From Streptomyces sp. Z26 (lineage in GTDB: Bacteria; Actinomycetota; Actinomycetes; Streptomycetales; Streptomycetaceae), in contig NZ_RCHV01000002.1 in assembly GCF_003665095.1 (NCBI RefSeq), positions 3,594,001-3,658,000 on the forward strand: a stretch of 64,000 nt of DNA. The letters run 5' to 3'. The translations under genes were made by a program, and so were the position numbers. The number at the start of each line of letters is the position of its first letter. The first letter of the stretch is position 1. Of the stretch, positions 7,927 through 16,696 are shown piece after piece. Below the pieces are notes generated by a model, which was given only the letters and a program-made list of their open reading frames with translations, was not told the DNA's origin and made no database searches.

Positions 7927-10326
7927 TCAGGGGCATCCCGGTCCCGCGCGCCGCGTACGGGCCGCACCCGGCACCAGGGCCCGGAAGCCGCCCCGTACCT
8001 CCTCCGGGTGCACGGGCGTGAACACGGCGGGCCGCCGCGCCGTCCCGTCCGTATGCGTGCCGGTGTCCGGGTGGTCGAGCACGTAGCCCTGGGCCTCGCC
8101 GACGTGGAAGTACATGCCGTGCAGTTCGAGGCGGCCCTCCGCCAGACGCCGGGCCACGCACTCGTGCGCGGCGAGGTGTTCGAGCTGCTGCACCACGTTC
8201 GTCAGGCAGAGCAGCTCCGTGCCCTCCAGCTCGCGGGTCGCCAGCCGCGGCGCCGCGCCGCCCTGGGCGGCCAGCCGCCGCACGCTCGGCGCGCCGTGGC
8301 GCAGCCAGCGGCCCAGCGGTGTGCCGGGGCCGCCCGGGGCGCCCGCGCCCGCCGCCCCCTCGGTGAGGGCGGAGTGCAGCGCGCCCATCGCGCCGCAGCC
8401 CGAGTGCCCGCACACGGTGATGGAACCGACCTTCAGCACGTCGACCGCGTACTCGATCGCCGCCGCCACCGAGTCGTCCGCGCCGTCCTCCCCGGGCAGC
8501 GGCACCAGATTGCCCACGTTCCGCACGGTGAAGAGGTCGCCGGGGCCGCTCGACGTGATCATGCTGGTGACCAGGCGCGAGTCCGCGCAGGTGAGAAAGA
8601 GCTGCGACGGCTGCTGGCCCTCGCGCGCCAGCCGCGCCAACTCCTCCCGTACGAGGGGCGCGGTGGTCCGCTGGAAGTTCCGTACGCCGCCGAGCAACTG
8701 GCCGCGGCGCGGCGTCTGCTCGGCGTGCTCCTCCGGCGGGCTGGTGCACTGGTGGTTCCGCCAGGGCGTCCAGGGCGAGCAGCTGTGCGCGGCGTCCGGC
8801 TCGGCGATCTGCCTGCCGGAACGGCTCGTCAGCCGCGCGCTCCCGCCCTGCGCCTCGTGGGCCGCGCACCACTCCTGGAGCGTCTCGAAGGCGGCGTGGT
8901 CCATGAACGACCCGTCTACCTCCACCACCGCGTCCGCCCCCTCGGGCACCTGGCCGAGCGTACGGCTCAGCCGGGGCACCGCCAGGAACGTCAACTGCCC
9001 GCGCACCCGGACCCGGTGGACCCCGTCCGCCACCTCGGAGGTGACGCGCGTACGGGTGAGCCGCCGCAGCGCCAGGACGACCGCCACCGCGCCGCCGATC
9101 GCGATGCCCTCCAGCACGCCGAGCAGGACCACCCCGAGCGTGGTCGCCGCGTGCACCAGTGACTCGCGGTGCCGGGTGACCGTACGGATGTGGGTGATGC
9201 TGACCATCTGCACGCCGACGACCATCACCAGCGCGGCCAGCGCGGCCAGCGGGATCAGCTCCAGCACTCCCACCAGCAGCCCGGCGGCGAGCAGCACCCA
9301 CACGCCGTGCAGGATCGCGGAGTTGCGGCTGACGGCGCCCGCCGCCACGTTCGCCGTGCTGCGCACGGCGACCCCGGCGACCGGCAGCCCGCCGAGGGCG
9401 CCGGACACGATGTTGGACATGCCGAGGCCGCGCAGCTCGCGGTCGAAGTCGGTGGTGGGGACCCGTTCGTCCCCGGTGCGCTTCGCCGTCAGCTTGTCCA
9501 CGGCCACGGCGGAGAGCAGCGTCTGCACGCTCGCCACCAGGGCGACCGTCAGCACGGCCGCGATCATGCCGAACACGGGCCCGTCCGGCGCCTCCGGCAG
9601 GGCGTGGCTGCGCCAGGACGGCAGGTGCACCAGCGGCACGCTCATCCCGGAGAGCACGGCGACGGCGGTGGCCAGGGTGACCGCCGCGAGCGCGGCGGGC
9701 ACGCCGCGGACGACCTTGCCGAGGACACCGCCCGGCGCCCACCGCTGCCGCAGCCGCGGCCAGCCGAGGAGGACGACCACGGTCACCGTGCTGACGGTGA
9801 GGGCGGCCGGGTGCGGGTCGGCCAACTGGCCCGGCAGCGCCAGGGCGTTGTCGATCGCGGACTCGGCCGGGTCGCCGCCGAGCACGATGTGGACCTGGGC
9901 GAGCGCGATGGTGACGCCGATGCCCGCCAGCATGCCGTGGACGATCGCCGGGCTGACCGCCAGCGCGGAACGGGCCACGCGCAGGAAGCCCAGGGCGAGC
10001 TGGGCGAGTCCGGCGACGACGGTGAGGGCGCAGGTGGCCCGCCACCCGTACACGTGGATGAGGTCGGCGGTCACGATCGTGAGCCCCGCCGCGGGCCCGC
10101 CGATCTGGAGGGGGGAGCCGCCGAGCCGACCGCCGACGATCCCGCCGACGGCGGCGGCGACCAGCCCCGCCTGGAGGGGCGCGCCGGCGGTGAGCGCGAT
10201 GCCCAGGGACAGCGGCAGGGCGATGAGGAAGACGGTCACGGACGCGGAGAGGTCCGCTGCGTTCAGAGGGGCGGGTTTGCCGAGGGGGCCGCGGGTGGCG
10301 GTGCGGGCGGGGGTGTGGGCGGACAT
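7927..10326 (-). CDS. SulP-family anion transporter fused to beta-carbonic anhydrase
   Basis: A 799-residue membrane protein. Residues about 25-420 form the multi-helix SulP transporter core, followed by a STAS-like region (about 430-510) and a C-terminal beta-carbonic anhydrase domain with zinc ligands in CADSR (C580, D582) and HSGCG (H641, C644). Such fusions are thought to import bicarbonate (or sulfate) and interconvert it with CO2 at the membrane. ATG 10326. It is divergent from the lipoprotein gene at 10575 with a 248-bp promoter region between. Substrate specificity cannot be read from sequence. Confidence 0.92.
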   Translation of the reverse strand: MSAHTPARTATRGPLGKPAPLNAADLSASVTVFLIALPLSLGIALTAGAPLQAGLVAAAVGGIVGGRLGGSPLQIGGPAAGLTIVTADLIHVYGWRATCALTVVAGLAQLALGFLRVARSALAVSPAIVHGMLAGIGVTIALAQVHIVLGGDPAESAIDNALALPGQLADPHPAALTVSTVTVVVLLGWPRLRQRWAPGGVLGKVVRGVPAALAAVTLATAVAVLSGMSVPLVHLPSWRSHALPEAPDGPVFGMIAAVLTVALVASVQTLLSAVAVDKLTAKRTGDERVPTTDFDRELRGLGMSNIVSGALGGLPVAGVAVRSTANVAAGAVSRNSAILHGVWVLLAAGLLVGVLELIPLAALAALVMVVGVQMVSITHIRTVTRHRESLVHAATTLGVVLLGVLEGIAIGGAVAVVLALRRLTRTRVTSEVADGVHRVRVRGQLTFLAVPRLSRTLGQVPEGADAVVEVDGSFMDHAAFETLQEWCAAHEAQGGSARLTSRSGRQIAEPDAAHSCSPWTPWRNHQCTSPPEEHAEQTPRRGQLLGGVRNFQRTTAPLVREELARLAREGQQPSQLFLTCADSRLVTSMITSSGPGDLFTVRNVGNLVPLPGEDGADDSVAAAIEYAVDVLKVGSITVCGHSGCGAMGALHSALTEGAAGAGAPGGPGTPLGRWLRHGAPSVRRLAAQGGAAPRLATRELEGTELLCLTNVVQQLEHLAAHECVARRLAEGRLELHGMYFHVGEAQGYVLDHPDTGTHTDGTARRPAVFTPVHPEEVRGGFRALVPGAARTRRAGPGCP

Positions 10327-10403
10327 GGGTCCGTCATCTCCTCCGGAAGCGCGTCACGGGACACAGCTGATTTATCACTTCAAGTCTCAGTAAACGGTTC
10401 GTA

Positions 10404-10469
10404 ATGGAGCGTAAAGACTTGGAGAAGTCGATGGCGATGGCTGCGGCTGATCTTCCGCCCAAGGAGTGA
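10404..10469 (+). CDS. Possible 21-codon upstream ORF
   Basis: It reads MERKDLEKSMAMAAADLPPKE and ends with the AAGGAG that could serve as ribosome-binding site of the next mini-ORF. It lies in the lower-GC divergent promoter region. Whether it is translated is unknown; it may simply be leader RNA. Confidence 0.25.
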   Translation: MERKDLEKSMAMAAADLPPKE

Positions 10470-10475
10470 ATAAGT

Positions 10476-10562
10476 ATGAAGATCGGCTTGTTGTCCCGGT
10501 TTCTCACCTCAGGCATGCCACTTTGGTTCCGCAAAAGTGCGCTTGTCATACAAGTCATATGA
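10476..10562 (+). CDS. Possible 28-residue leader peptide upstream of the lipoprotein gene
   Basis: It reads MKIGLLSRFLTSGMPLWFRK followed by eight mostly hydrophobic residues. AAGGAG sits 9 nt before the ATG, a better ribosome-binding site than many real genes here have. It ends 12 nt before the ATG of the lipoprotein gene, so translation would couple the two. It may be a regulatory leader or a small basic membrane-active peptide. It is too short for composition to prove coding. Confidence 0.4.
   Translation: MKIGLLSRFLTSGMPLWFRKSALVIQVI
10542..10554. promoter_or_regulatory. FadR/GntR-type palindromic operator candidate
   Basis: CTTGT-CAT-ACAAG is a 13-bp palindrome matching TNGTNNNACNA, the FadR-subfamily GntR consensus. 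It lies 21-33 bp upstream of the lipoprotein start, inside the putative leader ORF. The regulator is not encoded in the window. Confidence 0.35.
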
Positions 10563-10574
10563 ATGAGGTGAGTC

Positions 10575-11837
10575 ATGACAGCCAGTCGGCGCTGGGCCGC
10601 GTACACGGCGGCACTGACCGCACTGACGACGATCCTGGCCGGGTGTGCCAGCGGCAAGGACGAGGGCGAGAGCACCGGCGGTGACCTGAAGGCCGCCCCC
10701 GACGCGCAGGCCGAGGGCCGCAACGCGGGTCCGCCCCCACGCCTCCTCGGCGACGGCTCCACCTCCGTCACCGGCGCGCAACCCCACCAGCCGACCCCAC
10801 GGAAGCTCCAACCCGGCGAGAAACCACCGCAGTTCGTCGTCTTCTCCTGGGACGGCGCCGGAGAGGACGGCAACGCCCTCTTCTCCCGCTTCCGCGAGGT
10901 CGCGAAGAAGAACGACATCTCCATGACGTACTTCCTCAGCGGCATCTACCTGCTCCCCGAGAAGGAGCGCGAGCGCTACCGCGCCCCCGGCCACGACGCC
11001 GGAGCCTCGGACATCGGCTACCTCCGCGACCGCAACATCCGGTCGACGCTCCGCCAGCTCCGCGGCGCCTGGCTCGACGGCAGCGAGATCGGCACCCACT
11101 TCAACGGGCACTTCTGCGGCCCCGAAGGTGTCGACAGCTGGTCCACGGAGGACTGGAAGAAGGAGATCGGCCAGGCCAAGTGGTTCGTCAAGAACTGGCG
11201 GACGACGACCCGTTGGACCGACGAGAAGGCGCTCCCCTTCGACTACGAGAAGGAACTCGTCGGCGGCCGCACTCCTTGCCTGGAGGGCCGCAAGAACCTC
11301 CTCCCGGCCGCGAGGGAGATGGGGTTCCGCTACGACTCCAGCGGCAACGGCACCCAGGTCTGGCCCGGCAAGGAGAAGGGCCTGTGGGACGTGCCGCTCC
11401 AGCAGGTGCCCATGCCGGGCCGCGCGTTCGAGACGCTGTCCATGGACTACAACTTCCTGGTCAACCAGTCCGGGACGGTCAACGGGCCCGCCGCGATGCA
11501 CGACACGTACGAGAAGCAGATGTACGACGGGCTGATGCGCGGCTTCCGGCGGGCGTACGAGGGGAACCGCGCGCCGATGATCGTCGGCAACCACTTCGAG
11601 CAGTGGAACGACGGCATCTACATGGACGCCATCGAGGACGTGATCGAGGACACGTGCGGCAAGAAGGACGTCCGCTGCGTCTCGTTCCGGCAGCTCGTCG
11701 ACTGGCTCGACGCGCAGGACCCGAAGACGCTCGCCAAGCTCCGTACGCTCGAGGTGGGCGAGAAGCCCTCCGGTGGCTGGCAGCAGTTCCTCGCGCCAGG
11801 GAAGAAACGTTCCGCCTCGGCGCCGCCGAGCGCCTGA
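10575..11837 (+). CDS. Secreted lipoprotein, polysaccharide-deacetylase-like
   Basis: A 420-residue protein with a lipoprotein signal peptide: Arg-Arg N-terminus, hydrophobic stretch and lipobox LAGC with Cys24. A Pro/Gly/Ala-rich linker (25-80) leads to a NodB-like domain with FSWDG (Asp93) and THFNGH (His175, His179), the D-H-H metal set of carbohydrate esterase family 4. It probably acts on a cell-wall or extracellular glycan as an N- or O-deacetylase, anchored outside the membrane. GAGGTGA precedes the ATG. The substrate is unknown. Confidence 0.8.
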   Translation: MTASRRWAAYTAALTALTTILAGCASGKDEGESTGGDLKAAPDAQAEGRNAGPPPRLLGDGSTSVTGAQPHQPTPRKLQPGEKPPQFVVFSWDGAGEDGNALFSRFREVAKKNDISMTYFLSGIYLLPEKERERYRAPGHDAGASDIGYLRDRNIRSTLRQLRGAWLDGSEIGTHFNGHFCGPEGVDSWSTEDWKKEIGQAKWFVKNWRTTTRWTDEKALPFDYEKELVGGRTPCLEGRKNLLPAAREMGFRYDSSGNGTQVWPGKEKGLWDVPLQQVPMPGRAFETLSMDYNFLVNQSGTVNGPAAMHDTYEKQMYDGLMRGFRRAYEGNRAPMIVGNHFEQWNDGIYMDAIEDVIEDTCGKKDVRCVSFRQLVDWLDAQDPKTLAKLRTLEVGEKPSGGWQQFLAPGKKRSASAPPSA

Positions 11838-11858
11838 GCACGCGTACCCGGCGCGGAT

Positions 11859-11895
11859 CCCGTGCCGGTGCGGCGGCCGTCCGCACCGGCACGGG
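11859..11895. terminator. Bidirectional terminator between convergent genes
   Basis: Perfect 15-bp inverted repeat (11859-11873 and 11881-11895) with a 7-nt loop, between the lipoprotein stop at 11837 and the convergent ATPase stop at 11924. Confidence 0.8.
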
Positions 11896-11923
11896 GCCCG
11901 GTGGTGCGGACGGCCGCACGGCC

Positions 11924-12907
11924 TCAGGCCGGCTGCGCCGCCGCGTGCTCCCGCAGGACGAAGCCGGGGTCGACCTGGGCGGCGAGGTCGGCACCGGTCT
12001 TCGCGTTGCCCCAGCTCTCCGCGTTGCGCAGGTGGAAGTGGACCATCTGCCGCGTGTAGCGGTCCCAGTCGCGCCGCGCGTACGACGCGTCCGCCGTCTC
12101 GTGCAGGACGCCGAGGGCCAGCTTGTTCGTGTCCTCCAGCTCCGCCAGCGGGCGGGGGCGCCCCTTCTCCATCGCGCGGACCCAGTCCGAGTGCCCGAAC
12201 GTGACCAGCAGGTCGTCACCCACCTCGTCCTGGAGGAAGGCGAGGTCGTCGGGGCTCTGCACCTTGTTGCCGACGACCTGGAGCGCGACGTCGAAGTCGC
12301 TCGCGTACTCCTTGTACTGCCGGTAGACGGCGATGCCCTTCCGGGTCGGCTCGGCCACCAGGAACGTCATGTCGAAGCGCGTGAACATCCCGGAGGCGAA
12401 CGAGTCGCTCCCCGCCGTCATGTCGACCACCATGAACTCGTCGCGCCCGTCGACCAGATGGTTCAGGCACAGCTCCACCGCGCCGACCTTCGAGTGGTAG
12501 CAGGCCACCCCCAGGTCCGCCTCGGTGAACGGGCCGGTCGCCAGCAGCCGTACGGTGCCGCCCTCCAGGGGGACGGCGCGGGCGCACGCGTCGTAGACCG
12601 GGTTCTCCTCCATGACGCGCAGCAGCCGGGAACCCTCGCCGGGCGGGGTCGTCTTGATCATCGTCTCGGCGGACATGATCCGCCGGTTGTCGCCGCGCAG
12701 GTACTCCTTGATCAGGGGGAGATGGGCCCCCAGCGAGGGCAGTGCGGCGGACGTGTCCTCGGTCAGTCCCAGGGCGGCGCCCAGGTGTTGGTTGATGTCG
12801 GCGTCCACGGCGAGCACGGGGACGCCGTGCGCGGCGAGACGGCGGACGAACAGCGCGGACAGCGTCGTCTTGCCGCTGCCGCCCTTGCCTACGAAAGCGA
12901 TCTTCAT
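11924..12907 (-). CDS. CooC/MinD-type P-loop ATPase
   Basis: A 327-residue SIMIBI ATPase with deviant Walker A GKGGSGKTT at residues 7-15 and a second motif VDADINQHLGAALG just after. This matches CooC-like maturation ATPases more than ParA (no DNA-binding tail). CooC relatives load nickel into enzymes, but no nickel enzyme is encoded nearby, so the client is unknown. A VVDMTAGSDSFASG segment near residue 170 corresponds to switch II. ATG start. It is divergent from the Fic-like gene at 13013. Confidence 0.8.
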   Translation of the reverse strand: MKIAFVGKGGSGKTTLSALFVRRLAAHGVPVLAVDADINQHLGAALGLTEDTSAALPSLGAHLPLIKEYLRGDNRRIMSAETMIKTTPPGEGSRLLRVMEENPVYDACARAVPLEGGTVRLLATGPFTEADLGVACYHSKVGAVELCLNHLVDGRDEFMVVDMTAGSDSFASGMFTRFDMTFLVAEPTRKGIAVYRQYKEYASDFDVALQVVGNKVQSPDDLAFLQDEVGDDLLVTFGHSDWVRAMEKGRPRPLAELEDTNKLALGVLHETADASYARRDWDRYTRQMVHFHLRNAESWGNAKTGADLAAQVDPGFVLREHAAAQPA

Positions 12908-13012
12908 GTTCGTCAGCGTAATCAGGTGAACGCGCTGAGTGGTGACCGCGAGTGAAGAAGACCACTCGATCGTGGTGCCGCGGCGTCCGGCCGGGTGCGT
13001 AGGGTCTTACGC

Positions 13013-13837
13013 ATGAGCAACGCCCAGGACCCGCTGGCCCCGTTGGGCGCGCTGCCCGGCGTGGCCGAGGCGGTGGAGTCCGTACGGAAGGCCACCGACC
13101 GGCTCTACGGGCACCGCGTGATGCGCCGCCGCAGCAGCGAGGTGAGCGCCGAGGCCGCCCTGCGCGGCGCCCGCGGCTCCGCCGCGCTGGACGGCGCCGA
13201 CTGGGGGCTCGAAGAGGTGCGGCGGCGCAGCGACTTCGGGACCGAGAGCGAGGCCCGTACGGTCGGCGCGGCGCTCCGGGTGACCGCGGAGGCCGGTCAA
13301 CTCCTCGACGTGTGGCGGCAGTCGCCGCTGCGCGTCCTGGCCCGGCTGCACCTGGTGGCCGCGGGTGGGGACGCCGCGCGGGACACCGTGGGCAGGCCGC
13401 GGCTGGCGGGCGAACCGGTCGACGAGCCGGGCGGGCCCGGTCCCGCGCTGCCGGACGCCGCCGAGGTCTCGGCCCGGCTGGACGGGCTGGCGGAGCTGGT
13501 CGTCGCCGGTTCGGCGGCTCCCGCGCTGGTGACGGCGGCCGTGGTGCACGGCGAGCTGCTGACGCTGCGTCCGTTCGGCTCGTACAACGGGGTGGTGGCG
13601 CGGGCCGCGGAACGCGTCGTCCTGGTCGGCAGCGGCCTCGACCCCAAGGCGGTGTGCCCCTCGGAGGTCGGGCACGCGGAGGCGGGCGCGGAGGCGTACG
13701 GGCGCGGCCTCGCCGGTTACGCCTCGGGCACGCCGGCGGGCATGGCGGAGTGGATCGCCCACTGCGGCCGAGCGGTCGAGCTGGGCGTACGGGAGAGCAC
13801 GGCGGTCTGCGAGGCGATGCAGCGCGGCGCCGCGTAG
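13013..13837 (+). CDS. Fic-fold protein with degenerate active site
   Basis: A 274-residue protein starting at ATG 13013 (an upstream in-frame start at 12995 is less likely). The central segment LRPFGSYNGVVARAAERV aligns with the Fic signature HPFxDGNGRxxR. The catalytic His is replaced by Arg and the phosphate-binding Arg is lost, so AMP transfer is unlikely. The N-terminal GARGSAALDGADWG resembles the usual Fic helix before the core. From memory it is often annotated as oxidoreductase or Fic protein beside the CooC-like ATPase in Streptomyces. Function unknown. Confidence 0.65.
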   Translation: MSNAQDPLAPLGALPGVAEAVESVRKATDRLYGHRVMRRRSSEVSAEAALRGARGSAALDGADWGLEEVRRRSDFGTESEARTVGAALRVTAEAGQLLDVWRQSPLRVLARLHLVAAGGDAARDTVGRPRLAGEPVDEPGGPGPALPDAAEVSARLDGLAELVVAGSAAPALVTAAVVHGELLTLRPFGSYNGVVARAAERVVLVGSGLDPKAVCPSEVGHAEAGAEAYGRGLAGYASGTPAGMAEWIAHCGRAVELGVRESTAVCEAMQRGAA

Positions 13838-14185
13838 GCGGCGGGTGGCGGGCGCCGGACACGACATTGCGGCGGCACCGCTCGGAAGCGGTGCCGCCGC
13901 TGGCATGTCCACCGGGTTACCAGTGCGTGCACGAAATTTCGTCCATCAGGTCGGGACTTCGCCCGTCACCTGGTGCGACTGGCCCGAATCGCGGGTCGGC
14001 TGCGCGTGGGTGCCCGATATTCATGCTGACGGTCCGTGGGGCCTGGTGCGTACTGCGGAATCCTCCCGGATGCCGTTGGTCTCGCGGGCCGTTGAATCCT
14101 TTGTACTCCCGGCGGCCGATGAACGGAACCCCCTGCTGCGGAACTTTACTTTTCCGGGCAAACAGCATGATCGGAGCAATCGACG
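13838..14185. other. Intergenic region between convergent genes
   Basis: About 350 bp, lower in GC than its surroundings after the terminator. A 90-codon minus-strand frame (13917-14189, TTG start) has no ribosome-binding site or recognisable features and overlaps the HAD gene's 3' end. I do not call it as a gene. Confidence 0.45.
13869..13900 (+). terminator. Hairpin terminator after the Fic-like gene
   Basis: Perfect 14-bp inverted repeat GCGGCGGCACCGCT / AGCGGTGCCGCCGC with a CGGA loop, 31 bp beyond the stop codon. Confidence 0.85.
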
Positions 14186-15094
14186 TCAAGCGGTACGAGT
14201 GCGCCGCTTACCGACGTACCACACGGCTCCCGCCGCTGCGGCCGCCGCCGTCACGGCCGCCGCGGCGACGGTCATGGCCGAGCGGGACGGCATGGTGAGG
14301 CCGGGCATCCGCTGCTTCAGCCGGACCGGGCGGGAGAAGGTGAGCACGGGCCACTCGCGCGCGAGCGCCTCCTTGCGCAGGGCGCGGTCCGGGTTGACGG
14401 CGTGCGGGTGGCCCACGGACTCCAGCATCGGCAGGTCGGTGGCGGAGTCGCTGTACGCGTAGCAGCGGCTGAGGTCGTACCCCTCCGACTCCGCGAGTTC
14501 GGCGATGGCCTCCGCCTTGGTCGGGCCGTAGGCGTAGTACTCCACCTCGCCGGTGAAGCAGCCGTCCTCGACCACCATCCGGGTCGCGACCACGCGGTCG
14601 GCGCCGACCATCCGCCCGATGGGCTCGACCACCTCCATCCCGGACGTGGAGACGATGACCACGTCGCGCCCGGCGAGGTGGTGCTGCTCGATGAGCGAGG
14701 CCGCCTCGTCGTAGATGATCGGGTCGATGAGGTCGTGGATCGTCTCGGCGACGATCTCGCGCACCTGCTGGACGTTCCATCCCCGGCACATCGCGGAGAG
14801 GTGTTCCCGCATACGCTCCATCTGGTCGTGGTCGGCGCCGCCGGCCAGGAAGACGAACTGGATGTAGGCGGTGCGTAGGGCGGCTCGGCGATTGATCAGG
14901 CCACCTTGATAGAAGGACTTGCCGAAGGTGAGTGTGCTCGACTTCGCGATGACCGTCTTGTCCAAGTCGAAGAACGCGGCAGTACGGGGCAGCGACGGGA
15001 TTTCCACAGGTTGAGCATAGGCGCCAACCGTTCGGCGTAAGCTCGGGCGCGTTGGTTTGCTTGAGAAGGCCCTCGGGTACACCATGGAAGTCAC
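14186..15094 (-). CDS. HAD-IB family phosphatase with C-terminal membrane helix
   Basis: A HAD-superfamily hydrolase with motif I FFDLDKT (Asp43 and Asp45 in the long form), motif II VVIVSTSGM, a Lys in YGPTKAEA and motif IV YSDSATDLPM. Subfamily IB includes phosphoserine-phosphatase-like enzymes. The C-terminus (MTVAAAAVTAAAAAAG then WYVGKRRT) is a single membrane anchor with a basic tail. The start is uncertain: GTG 15094 gives 302 residues with about 40 residues before motif I, while a GTG just before EIPSLPRTAAFFD would remove 29. Neither has a clear ribosome-binding site. It is divergent from ssd; its S. coelicolor relative was named a morphological-differentiation-associated protein (from memory). 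Confidence 0.85.
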   Translation of the reverse strand: MTSMVYPRAFSSKPTRPSLRRTVGAYAQPVEIPSLPRTAAFFDLDKTVIAKSSTLTFGKSFYQGGLINRRAALRTAYIQFVFLAGGADHDQMERMREHLSAMCRGWNVQQVREIVAETIHDLIDPIIYDEAASLIEQHHLAGRDVVIVSTSGMEVVEPIGRMVGADRVVATRMVVEDGCFTGEVEYYAYGPTKAEAIAELAESEGYDLSRCYAYSDSATDLPMLESVGHPHAVNPDRALRKEALAREWPVLTFSRPVRLKQRMPGLTMPSRSAMTVAAAAVTAAAAAAGAVWYVGKRRTRTA

Positions 15095-15466
15095 GGATCG
15101 TTCGCGACCGTGCTAACCCGGTCCGACTCCTCCCCCCCGAGTCGGCCGTGGGGACGACCCCCGCTCTCCCCCCCGGCGGGGGTCGTCGCACGTCCGGGCA
15201 CGTTTCCCGGTCCAAGGGGGCTTCTCCTTCCCGCCCTTCGGCCCTTCGGGCCGTCTTTCGGCGTCTGATCGATCAGTTACTCAGTGTAATCGACGGGCTG
15301 CTCTCCGGAAGTCGCTGGTTTGAGCGAGCAAGTTATCCACAACTGCTGAGTTGTCCACAGTTTTCGACCATGATCACCAGCTTTCTCCGGATGCCCGCAC
15401 GGTGTTTCCCAGCGGGGTCCACGGGATTTCGCGGACCTGTCTTGACATTCGCGGAGGTATTGGATC
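15095..15466. other. Divergent promoter region of the HAD and ssd genes
   Basis: About 370 bp without a gene, lower GC in its second half. It holds two DnaA-box-like nonamers (listed separately) and a GGAGG ribosome-binding site 9 nt before the ssd ATG. TTGACA at 15442-15447 is too close to the ATG to be a -35 for a leadered transcript. Confidence 0.5.
15333..15359 (+). promoter_or_regulatory. Pair of DnaA-box nonamers upstream of ssd
   Basis: TTATCCACA (15333-15341) and TTGTCCACA (15351-15359) lie in the same orientation, 18 bp apart start to start. The first is the classical E. coli R-type box and the second the Streptomyces consensus. They sit about 110-135 bp before the ssd start, so they may titrate DnaA or regulate the ssd-tad operon. 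Confidence 0.55.
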
Positions 15467-16696
15467 ATGGCCGAAACTATTCTGATCGTCACCGAGGACG
15501 CGGACCTTCTCGACGACCTCCTCCGCCTCTGCGCCGCCGCGGGAGCGGAGGCCCGAGTGGCGCACGGGGCACCCGAGAGCCGCGCGGGCCGGGCGGGCTG
15601 GGCGAGTTGGACCGCGGCGGAGGCGTGGCGGACGGCGCCGCTGATCCTCGTCGGCGACGACTGCGCCGGAGCGGGGAGCGGCCTCGCGGCGTCGGGCACG
15701 GGACCGCCCGGCGGACGACGTAGGGCGGGCGTCCTCCTCGTCGGCCGCGACCTGGACGACTCCGGGGTGTGGGAGCGAGGGGCGTGGATCGGTGCCGAGG
15801 GCGTGGTCGTCCTGCCCGACGCCGAGGGCTGGCTGGCGGGCCGCATCGCGGACGCGGCCGAGGGCATCGCGGACCCCGCGCTGACGGTCGGGGTGATCGG
15901 CGGCCGGGGCGGCGCCGGGGCCTCCGCGCTCGCGTGCGCGTTGGCGGTCACGGCGGCGGACGCCGGTGCCGGTGCCCGTGCGGGAGCGAGGGCGCGTACG
16001 GGCACCGGCGCGGGCCGGAGCGCGATGCTGATCGACGGCGACCCGCTCGGCGGCGGACTCGACGTACTGCTCGGCGGCGAGCGTACGGAGGGGCTGCGGT
16101 GGCCCGCCTTCGCGGAGTCGCGGGGACGGGTCGGCGGCGCCGCGCTCGACGAGTCGCTGCCGAAGCTGCACGGCTTGAGCGTGCTCAGCTGGGACCGCGG
16201 CGACTCGGCCGCGGTCTCCGGGGACGCGATGAAGTCCGTCCTGGAGTCCGCCCGGCGGCACGCCGGAGTCGTCGTCGTGGACCTGCCCCGGCGGATGGAC
16301 GAGGCGACCGCCGAGGCGCTCGCCCAACTCGACGTCGGCCTGCTGCTGGTGCCCGCCGAGCTGCGTGCGGTGGCGGCGGCGCACCGGGTCGCGGGCGTCA
16401 CCAGGATGGTGCTGAAGGACCTGCGGGTGGTGGTGCGCACGCGTACGGGGGCGGGCACGGGACCGGGTGCACGGCGCGGCGGCGCGGGCGCACCGGGCCT
16501 GGACGAGGACGAGGTCGCACGGCTGCTCGGGCTCGACCTCGCGGGCGAACTCCCCTGGGAGCCGGGGCTGTTGGAGGCAGCCGAGCGGGGTCGGCCCCCG
16601 GGCTCCGCGGAGTCGGGCGCGTTCGCCCGCTTCTGCCGTGCCTTCTGGGACCGGTCGCTGGCGGCCTGCGGTGGCGCGGGGGGTGCGGTCGTATGA
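15467..16696 (+). CDS. ssd: Septum-site-determining / CpaE-like protein (Ssd family)
   Basis: A 409-residue protein with an N-terminal receiver-like region (1-130) and a MinD/CpaE-type ATPase domain. Its P-loop is GGRGGAGAS at residues 145-153, lacking the usual GKT lysine, as in Ssd (Rv3660c-type) proteins. Gene order ssd then tadA is the standard actinobacterial Tad cluster, where the CpaE-like protein is thought to place the pilus/secretion machine and, in mycobacteria, to affect septum formation. GGAGG lies 9 nt before the ATG. It overlaps tadA by 4 bp (ATGA). Confidence 0.85.
   Translation: MAETILIVTEDADLLDDLLRLCAAAGAEARVAHGAPESRAGRAGWASWTAAEAWRTAPLILVGDDCAGAGSGLAASGTGPPGGRRRAGVLLVGRDLDDSGVWERGAWIGAEGVVVLPDAEGWLAGRIADAAEGIADPALTVGVIGGRGGAGASALACALAVTAADAGAGARAGARARTGTGAGRSAMLIDGDPLGGGLDVLLGGERTEGLRWPAFAESRGRVGGAALDESLPKLHGLSVLSWDRGDSAAVSGDAMKSVLESARRHAGVVVVDLPRRMDEATAEALAQLDVGLLLVPAELRAVAAAHRVAGVTRMVLKDLRVVVRTRTGAGTGPGARRGGAGAPGLDEDEVARLLGLDLAGELPWEPGLLEAAERGRPPGSAESGAFARFCRAFWDRSLAACGGAGGAVV

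Noticed and set aside
5162..8086. A 974-codon plus-strand ORF over acs
   Set aside because: Reads the acs gene in antisense; acs has all catalytic motifs.
13917..14189. 90-residue gene between the Fic-like and HAD genes
   Set aside because: TTG start, no ribosome-binding site, no motif, overlap with the HAD gene's 3' end.
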